Source of the DNA: Bradyrhizobium sp.
GTDB lineage: Bacteria > Pseudomonadota > Alphaproteobacteria > Rhizobiales > Xanthobacteraceae
Direction of reading: 5' to 3'
Assembly: GCF_022844465.1 (NCBI RefSeq)
Contig: NZ_JALHLP010000006.1
Coordinates: forward strand, 162,011 to 226,010
Length of the DNA stretch: 64,000 nucleotides
The position numbers and the translations under genes are program-made. Positions 58,894 to 64,000 of the stretch are shown piece after piece. The notes below the pieces were generated by a model. It was not told where the DNA came from, did no database searches, and saw nothing but the letters and a program-made list of their open reading frames with translations. The first letter of the stretch is position 1; every line of letters begins with the position of its first letter.

Positions 58894-59667
58894 ATGACCG
58901 ATCCGGCCCGGCGTCACGGATGCATTGTTGCGGCACTGCTGTTGCTGTCCACCGGCGCACGCGCGGACGCCGATTGCGCGTTCGAGCCGCAGGGCGAAGG
59001 GCGCGTCGTCGCCGTGATCGACGGGCGCAGCTTTCGCCTCGATGACGGCCGCGAAATCCGCCTTGCCGGGATCGAGCGAACAGGTACGGACGCGGCCCGC
59101 GGCAGAGCCGCGCTGTCGGCCATCATCGGCGGGCGCGATGTGACGCTGCATGGCGAGGACGACGCACCCGATCGCTACGGCCGGCAGCCGGCCTTTGTCT
59201 TCGCAACCGGCTCGGAGACATCGGTACAAGGCGAAATGCTTCGCCGCGGCGAGGCGCTGGCATCCGTCGATGTGACCGACAGGGACTGCGCCGCCGCGCT
59301 GGCGGCCGCCGAAGGCGTGGCGCGCCAGGCAAAAAAAGGAGTATGGGCTGATCCCGCTGTCATAAAAAACGCGGAAAGTGCGGGCGATATTCTGGCGGGG
59401 ATGGGGCGTTTTTTGGTAGTTGAGGGCAGGGTAATGTCTGTTCGGCAGGTGGGGGCGACAACCTACCTGAATTTCGGGCGGAACTGGACACAGGACTTTG
59501 CCGCGACTATTTCAAGGCGCACCATGCCGGCCTTCGAGTCGGCCGGAATTGGAGCCAAGTCGCTCGAAAATCGTCGGATTCGTGTCCGGGGCTATATCTG
59601 GTCGCGGGGAGGACCACGGATCGAATTGCTGCGGGTGGGGCAGGTTGAGGTTCTGAGCGTAAAATAG
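58894..59667 (+). CDS. Exported SNase-like (thermonuclease) domain protein
   Basis: The 257-residue protein has a signal peptide (residues 10-24) and a staphylococcal-nuclease-like OB-fold domain: GRVVAVIDGRSFRLDDGREIRLAGIE, DRYGRQPAFVF and GEALASVDV. The canonical nuclease residues (Asp after DGDT, Arg, Glu) are largely replaced, since DGRSF stands in place of DGDTF. Catalytic activity is therefore doubtful. The C-terminal 90 residues resemble the second beta-rich half seen in related rhizobial proteins. It precedes the M48 protease gene by 108 bases on the same strand. Confidence 0.78.
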   Translation: MTDPARRHGCIVAALLLLSTGARADADCAFEPQGEGRVVAVIDGRSFRLDDGREIRLAGIERTGTDAARGRAALSAIIGGRDVTLHGEDDAPDRYGRQPAFVFATGSETSVQGEMLRRGEALASVDVTDRDCAAALAAAEGVARQAKKGVWADPAVIKNAESAGDILAGMGRFLVVEGRVMSVRQVGATTYLNFGRNWTQDFAATISRRTMPAFESAGIGAKSLENRRIRVRGYIWSRGGPRIELLRVGQVEVLSVK

Positions 59668-59775
59668 CGCGTGATTCGAGGCCCGGCGGCGGTTTCGAAG
59701 CCATCATGGGCAAACAAAGGGGATGAGACCGGGGTCTGATCGAAGCCGATCGGATCACCGGTCCCAGTAGTTGAT

Positions 59776-61263
59776 TTGACGCATCGTGCGGGATGGCGTG
59801 GGGAAAAGACAGGCTGCCGCCTTTTGGCAGCGCCGGCGCTGTTGTGCGTCGCGCTACTTCTTTCGGCCTGCGGCAATGTGGGACGGCTGGACACCGCGGC
59901 CCCCACGGCCGCGTCGACCAAGCCCAATCGGACAGTTGCGCAGACGCCCGCGAGCGAGCGCGAGCATGAGCGCATCCTGTCTTCCTATGGCGGCGCCTAT
60001 GACGATCCCAGGCTCAGCGCCCTGATCGGCAAGACCGTCGACCGGCTGGTCGCGGCATCCGACCGCCCCGACCAGGCCTACCGGGTCACGATCCTCAATT
60101 CAGGCGCCGTGAACGCGTTCGCGCTGCCGACCGGGCAGCTCTACGTGACGCGCGGACTGATCGCGCTCGCCAGCGACACCTCGGAATTGTCCTCGGTGCT
60201 CAGCCACGAAATGGCGCATGTGCTGGCCAAGCACGCCTCGATCCGGGAAGACCAGGCGCGGCAAGCGGCCGTGGTCACCCGCGTCGTCACCGAGATGGGC
60301 AACGATCCGGACCTCACGGCGCTGGCGCTGGCCAAGACCAAGCTGACGATGGCGAGCTTCTCGCGCGCGCAGGAATTCGAGGCTGACGGCATCGGCGTCG
60401 GCATTTCGGCGCGCGCCAATTTCGATCCCTATGGCGCCGCCCGCTTCCTGCTGGCGATGGAGCGCAACGCGGCGCTCAAGGCCGGCAAGGTCTCGCTGGA
60501 TCCGCGCGCACAGGATTTCCTGTCCTCGCATCCGGCGACGCCCGAGCGCGTCAAGAACGCGCAGGCGAGCGCCCGGCAATATGCTTCGCCGCAATCGAGC
60601 GAGCGCGACCGCGAGACCTATCTGGCCGCGATCGACAACATCGTCTACGGCGAGGATCCGAGCGAGGGCTTCGTGCGCGGCCGGCGCTTCCTGCACCCCA
60701 AGCTCGGCTTCTCCTTCGCCGCGCCCGACACGTTCACCCTGGACAACACGGCGCAGGCCGTGATCGGCGTCCGCGAGGGCGGCACCCAGGCGATGCGCTT
60801 CGACGTGGTGCGGGTGCCGGCCGAACAGTCGCTCTCGGACTATCTCAATTCCGGCTGGATGGACGGGGTTGACAAGGCTTCGACCGAAGACCTCACCATC
60901 AACGGCTTCCCGGTGGCGTCGGCGTCGGCGAGCGGCGACCAGTGGCAGTTCAAGGTTTATGCGCTGCGCTTCGGCAGCGACGTCTACCGTTTCATCTTCG
61001 CCACCAAGCAGCGCACCACCGAGAGCGAGCGCAACGCGCGCGAAACCGTCAACTCGTTCCGTCGCCTGACGCTGGAAGAGATCCAGTCGGCGCGGCCGCT
61101 GCGCATCAAGGTCATTACCGTGCAGCCCGGCGACACCGTGGAATCCCTTTCCCACCGCATGGCGGGCGTCGATCGTCCCGCCGAACGCTTCCGCATCCTC
61201 AACGGGCTGGAAGCGAACGCCCAGGTCAAGCCAAGGGATCGCGTCAAGATCGTGGTGGATTGA
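59776..61263 (+). CDS. M48-family metalloprotease lipoprotein (BepA/LoiP-like) with LysM-like C-terminus
   Basis: The 495-residue protein has a lipobox LLLSAC (about residue 32). The zinc protease site is HEMAH (residues 144-148) with the third ligand in the EFEADGIGVGI helix. The C-terminal part ends in ITVQPGDTVESLSHRMAG, which looks like a LysM-type module. Proteins of this type degrade or assist assembly of outer-membrane proteins in the periplasm. The frame has no ATG in the first 30 codons; the TTG at 59776 gives a complete signal sequence and is used here. Confidence 0.87.
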   Translation: MTHRAGWRGEKTGCRLLAAPALLCVALLLSACGNVGRLDTAAPTAASTKPNRTVAQTPASEREHERILSSYGGAYDDPRLSALIGKTVDRLVAASDRPDQAYRVTILNSGAVNAFALPTGQLYVTRGLIALASDTSELSSVLSHEMAHVLAKHASIREDQARQAAVVTRVVTEMGNDPDLTALALAKTKLTMASFSRAQEFEADGIGVGISARANFDPYGAARFLLAMERNAALKAGKVSLDPRAQDFLSSHPATPERVKNAQASARQYASPQSSERDRETYLAAIDNIVYGEDPSEGFVRGRRFLHPKLGFSFAAPDTFTLDNTAQAVIGVREGGTQAMRFDVVRVPAEQSLSDYLNSGWMDGVDKASTEDLTINGFPVASASASGDQWQFKVYALRFGSDVYRFIFATKQRTTESERNARETVNSFRRLTLEEIQSARPLRIKVITVQPGDTVESLSHRMAGVDRPAERFRILNGLEANAQVKPRDRVKIVVD

Positions 61264-61289
61264 GGTCTGGGACTTCCCTCTCCTCTCTC

Positions 61290-61408
61290 GTCGTCCCCGC
61301 GAACGCGGAGACCCATACGCCGTGGCGGTTGTTGTAAGGCAATCGGGCAGACGCCTTCGCCAGACAACATCGCCTGTGGTTATGGGTCCCCGCGTTCGCG
61401 GGGACGAC
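61290..61408. repeat. Intact palindromic repeat pair (GTCGTCCCCGCGAACGCGG ... CGCGGGGACGAC)
   Basis: The left arm GTCGTCCCCGCGAACGCGG plus AGACCCATA pairs with the right arm TATGGGTCCCCGCG plus TTCGCGGGGACGAC. The 63-base centre is not conserved. It is the uninterrupted form of the repeat at 23947-24279. It lies between the convergent M48 and CarD genes. Confidence 0.75.
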
Positions 61409-61434
61409 GTGTGGAGAGAGTTTCGCACAAAAGA

Positions 61435-61461
61435 CAAAAAGCCCGACGTTTCCGCCGGGCT
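61435..61461 (-). terminator. Intrinsic terminator of carD
   Basis: On the minus strand AGCCCG pairs with CGGGCT around a loop of about 9 bases, followed by TTTTTGTC. It is 26 bases after the carD stop codon. Confidence 0.7.
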
Positions 61462-61486
61462 CTTGATTTCAATCCGTCGAACCCTT

Positions 61487-62335
61487 TCAGGCGGCTTCGT
61501 CCGCCACGGCGGTGTCGTCGCCGTCGGCCTCGACGTCGGCTTCGTCGGCTTCGCCTTCAGCTCCGGTCGCCTCGGTCTTGGCGCCGCGCCGCGGGCTCTT
61601 GGCGAGCTGGCTCTCGATCTCCTTCACGGCTTCCGTCTCCGTCGAGTGCTGGACGACGGCGATTTCGCGCGACAGACGATCGAGGGCGGCTTCATAGAGC
61701 TGACGCTCGCTGTAGGACTGCTCGGGCTGCGATTCCGAACGGAAGAGATCGCGAACGACTTCGGCGATCGCGACAATGTCGCCCGAATTGATCTTCGCTT
61801 CGTATTCCTGCGCCCGGCGCGACCACATCGTGCGCTTGACGCGGGCCCGGCCCTTGAGGGTTTCCAGCGCCTTCTTGACCAGCGCCGGCTCGGACAGCTT
61901 GCGCATGCCGACATTGGCGACCTTGGCGGTTGGCACGCGGAGCGTCATCTTGTCCTTCATGAAATTGATCACGAACAATTCGAGCCTGGCACCCGCGATC
62001 TCCTGCTCCTCGATGGCCAGGATCTGGCCGACGCCGTGAGCGGGATAGACGACGAATTCATTGGCCTTGAAGCCTTGACGCTGGGTCACGACCTTCTTCG
62101 GCTCCTCGACGCGAGGCGCCGCGGCCACCGGCTTGGCAACGACCTTCGGTGCGACAACGGCCTTGGGCGCAATGGCCTTGGGAGCAACGGCTTTGGAGAC
62201 GGCAGCCTTCGGAGCAGCAGCCTTCGGCGGAGCGGCTTTCACAGCGGCCTTGGCAGGAACCTTGGCAGCGACCTTCGAAGCAGGGGCCTTCGAACCCGTC
62301 GCTTTCGCGGCAGTTTTGGTAGTCTTGTTTGGCAT
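61487..62335 (-). CDS. carD: CarD-family transcriptional regulator
   Basis: The 282-residue form starts MPNKTTKTAAKATG and has a long Ala/Lys/Pro-rich region of about 100 residues. The CarD/TRCF RNA-polymerase-interacting domain follows (RQGFKANEFVVYPAHGVGQILAIEEQEIAG), then the helical DNA-binding part (KTMWSRRAQEYEAKINSG-like; here RTMWSRRAQEYEAK) and an acidic tail. CarD binds RNA polymerase beta and stabilises open complexes. The Lys/Ala-rich reading continues without a break up to a GTG at 62488, which would give 333 residues. Neither start has a clear ribosome site, so the N-terminus is open. The 412 bases 62336-62747 hold nothing else. Confidence 0.88.
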   Translation of the reverse strand: MPNKTTKTAAKATGSKAPASKVAAKVPAKAAVKAAPPKAAAPKAAVSKAVAPKAIAPKAVVAPKVVAKPVAAAPRVEEPKKVVTQRQGFKANEFVVYPAHGVGQILAIEEQEIAGARLELFVINFMKDKMTLRVPTAKVANVGMRKLSEPALVKKALETLKGRARVKRTMWSRRAQEYEAKINSGDIVAIAEVVRDLFRSESQPEQSYSERQLYEAALDRLSREIAVVQHSTETEAVKEIESQLAKSPRRGAKTEATGAEGEADEADVEADGDDTAVADEAA

Positions 62336-62747
62336 TGCGCTTCTTTTATTCCTTGAGGACTTTGCGGCCGAAGCCTTCTTGGCGCCCTTTGCAGGCGCCT
62401 TGGCACGGCCCTTGGTTGCGCTGCGGCGGGCCGCGGCGGCTTTTTTCGTGGTCTTGGAAGCACTCTTTTTACGCGTTTTCTGTGACACAGCCTGCGCGCG
62501 GAACTTCCACGCCCCTGTTCGATGTTGTGCGGAAACCACCGGGGCCAAAGCTACGCATGGCCACGTTCGGCTATTAATGTGCCCAATATAGCACATTTTC
62601 CGCAAAAATCAATGATTTACGCCGAGTTCCCCAGGGTTGCGGGGGTATTTCCGGCCTAAGTCGGTCAACAGGGTTAAATCTGCAGTCCTTGATCCGGCCA
62701 GATTAGAGCCGAAACGGGACCAGCCTGGTTCCAGGACGGACGGCCAA

Positions 62748-63086
62748 TCAGTCTCCCGTGCCGGGTTCCTTGGAAAAATATTTCTCGAACTTGCCTTCCA
62801 TACCCTCAAAATCTTTCGCTTCCGGCGGCGATTCCTTTTTCTGGGTGATGTTGGGCCAGAGCTTGGCGTACTCGGTATTGACCTCGAGCCACTTCTCCAG
62901 CCCGGGCTCGGTATCGGGCTTGATGGCATCGGCGGGACATTCCGGTTCGCATACGCCGCAGTCGATGCATTCGTCGGGATGAATCACCAGCATGTTCTCG
63001 CCCTCGTAGAAGCAGTCCACGGGGCAGACCTCAACGCAGTCGGTATATTTACATTTGATGCAGGCTTCAGTGACGACGTAAGTCAT
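62748..63086 (-). CDS. fdxA: 7Fe ferredoxin FdxA
   Basis: The 112-residue ferredoxin begins [21 protein letters not shown] and has nine cysteines (9, 12, 17, 21, 25, 40, 43, 46, 50), the pattern of the 3Fe-4S/4Fe-4S FdxA family. The C-terminal tail ([19 protein letters not shown]) is typical of alphaproteobacterial FdxA. It is a soluble electron carrier, often essential. The ATG at 63086 is the family start; the longer frame is not coding. It follows an S4 RNA-binding gene and a helicase gene on the same strand, a gene order I associate with this group. Confidence 0.95.
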   Translation of the reverse strand: MTYVVTEACIKCKYTDCVEVCPVDCFYEGENMLVIHPDECIDCGVCEPECPADAIKPDTEPGLEKWLEVNTEYAKLWPNITQKKESPPEAKDFEGMEGKFEKYFSKEPGTGD

Positions 63087-63206
63087 CCAAGGCTCCGAAA
63101 CGGTCAGTTTTCCGGCGTTGGCGTAGCGCATGAGGTGCCCAGCCGCAAGAGAAGCGGCGGGCGTCAAATGGCCGTTTTCAGCTGTCCCGTCTATCTTAAC
63201 AGATAG

Positions 63207-63476
63207 TCATTGCTCGCGGTTTTGCAAATCATCATACAGCGCGCGTGCGGCCGCCGCATCGCCGCGCCGCTGCGAAAATCCCGCGACCTTGAGAATGCGG
63301 ACGCTGCGGTCGAGGCCGATCGTGAGCACGTCGCCGATCTTCACCGCGTGTCCCGGCGCCTTTTCGCGCACGCCGTTGATGCGGACATGACCGGCCTCGA
63401 CCAAAGCGGCCGCCGAGGCGCGGGTCTTCACCACCCGCGCATGCCACAGCCATTTATCGAGACGCTGCCGCTCCAA
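63207..63476 (-). CDS. S4-domain RNA-binding protein (Hsp15/HslR-like)
   Basis: The 89-residue protein is almost entirely an S4 domain: RQRLDKWLWHARVVKTRASAAALVEAGHVRINGVR, then PGHAVKIGDVLTI. It matches the Hsp15/HslR and YbcJ-like group, which binds rRNA on stalled large ribosomal subunits. A stop codon lies six codons before the TTG used here and no ATG is in frame, so the TTG start at 63476 is needed; AAGGCGAG upstream is its ribosome site. It begins 20 bases after the helicase stop, so it is co-transcribed. Confidence 0.85.
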   Translation of the reverse strand: MERQRLDKWLWHARVVKTRASAAALVEAGHVRINGVREKAPGHAVKIGDVLTIGLDRSVRILKVAGFSQRRGDAAAARALYDDLQNREQ

Positions 63477-63496
63477 ACAAACTCGCCTTCATGCAA

Positions 63497-64000
63497 TCAG
63501 CGGTCCTTGTTGCCGGCGAGCTGTTCCTTCAGCGCCGCCAGTTTGGCAAACGGCGAATTGGGATCGGCCGGACGGTCGCGCTCGCGCGGCGCGGCACTGG
63601 TCGCCCATGGACGATGCGAGGGACCGCCGTCGCGCTTGTCGCGGCCGCCCTTGTCGCGCGAACCCTTGTCGCGCCCGCCGAATTCGCGGCCCTTGTCGCG
63701 CGGGCTGCGATCGCCCTTGCCGCGATCACCCTCGCTGCGACCGCCCTTGTTGCGATCGAACTTGTCGCGACGGTTGTCGTCGCGGCCCTTGCCTTCGACG
63801 CGCTCGCGCGGCGGCCGGATGGAATCCGGACGCGCCTCGCTCGCCGGGGCGCCGTCGGCGACCACGGCAACGGCGGCGTCGGCCGGCGCATCCGTTCGCG
63901 GTTTGCGGAATTCACTGTTGCGGCGGCCACGCCGCGGACGCTCGCGCTTGGCCGCCTCGCCGCCTTCAGCGGCCACTGCCGGCGCAGCGGCCTCGCGCGC
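63497..64000 (-). CDS. C-terminal end of a probable DEAD/DEAH-box RNA helicase (5' part outside window)
   Basis: The open frame reaches the right edge without a start. Only the tail is visible, about 168 codons of Arg/Asp/Gly/Lys-rich repeats such as RDKGSRDKGGRDKRDGG, ending LAALKEQLAGNKDR. No helicase motif lies inside the window. I assign it as a helicase from the repetitive basic tail and from the order helicase, S4 protein, FdxA, CarD that I know from related genomes. The basic tail would bind RNA. Confidence 0.65.
   Translation of the reverse strand, partial: AREAAAPAVAAEGGEAAKRERPRRGRRNSEFRKPRTDAPADAAVAVVADGAPASEARPDSIRPPRERVEGKGRDDNRRDKFDRNKGGRSEGDRGKGDRSPRDKGREFGGRDKGSRDKGGRDKRDGGPSHRPWATSAAPRERDRPADPNSPFAKLAALKEQLAGNKDR

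Overview
The window looks like a chromosomal stretch of a high-GC alphaproteobacterium of the Bradyrhizobium/Rhodopseudomonas group (Nitrobacteraceae). This rests on the protein types (CarD, FdxA and an S4 protein beside a helicase tail; an Omp25-like/OprB-like porin; Spy/CpxP-type proteins; a gentisate pathway; many acyl-CoA genes), the strong GC bias, and several families of intergenic palindromic repeats of the kind common in that group. The assignment is inferred from recognition, not from a search.

Layout. 1-700: C-terminus of an unknown protein and a radC remnant. 0.7-6 kb: an overlapping minus-strand operon (NMT1/ThiY-like binding protein, ATPase, permease, 2-hydroxyacid dehydrogenase, Inh-domain protein), divergent from a creatininase-family amidohydrolase. 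6-12 kb: a two-barrel porin behind a perfect Fur-superfamily-like palindrome, a GltB-like FMN protein, ferredoxin-NADP reductase and an MDR oxidoreductase. 12.4-18.7 kb: an aromatic catabolic cluster converging on gentisate through a CoA-ligase/CoA-level hydroxylase branch and a 3-hydroxybenzoate 6-hydroxylase branch, with a MarR regulator and a shared operator motif. 18.9-32.9 kb: crotonase, a His/Gly-rich Spy-like protein, a PanE-like reductase, SDR, racemase, hydrolases, a di-heme cytochrome with an unusual leader, a Baeyer-Villiger monooxygenase next to an esterase, and a PfkB kinase. A 160-bp MITE-like element sits inside a palindromic repeat at 24.1 kb. 33-42 kb: a periplasmic thiol/envelope cluster (L,D-transpeptidase, ScsB/DsbD, DsbA-like, AcfC-like, 5'-nucleotidase), a persulfide-dioxygenase-like MBL protein and a PhaC-like hydrolase.

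41.96-46.73 kb is a small island bounded by a 46-bp direct repeat of the 3' part of tRNA-Arg(CCT). It carries no recognisable integrase. Its cargo is a divergent pair: a 742-residue protein with an integrase-arm-like N-terminus fused to a large GTPase-like P-loop domain, and a 297-residue unknown protein with one likely membrane segment. This is the best candidate here for an undescribed system, possibly anti-phage or element maintenance; that function is inferred only from context.

46.9-64 kb: a tripartite-tricarboxylate binding protein with a cupin and an RraA-like protein, a CAP-domain pair, an acyl-CoA dehydrogenase pair with enoyl-CoA hydratases, a branched-chain-type binding protein, VOC proteins, an SNase-like protein, an M48 lipoprotein protease, CarD, FdxA, an S4 protein and the C-terminus of a probable RNA helicase.
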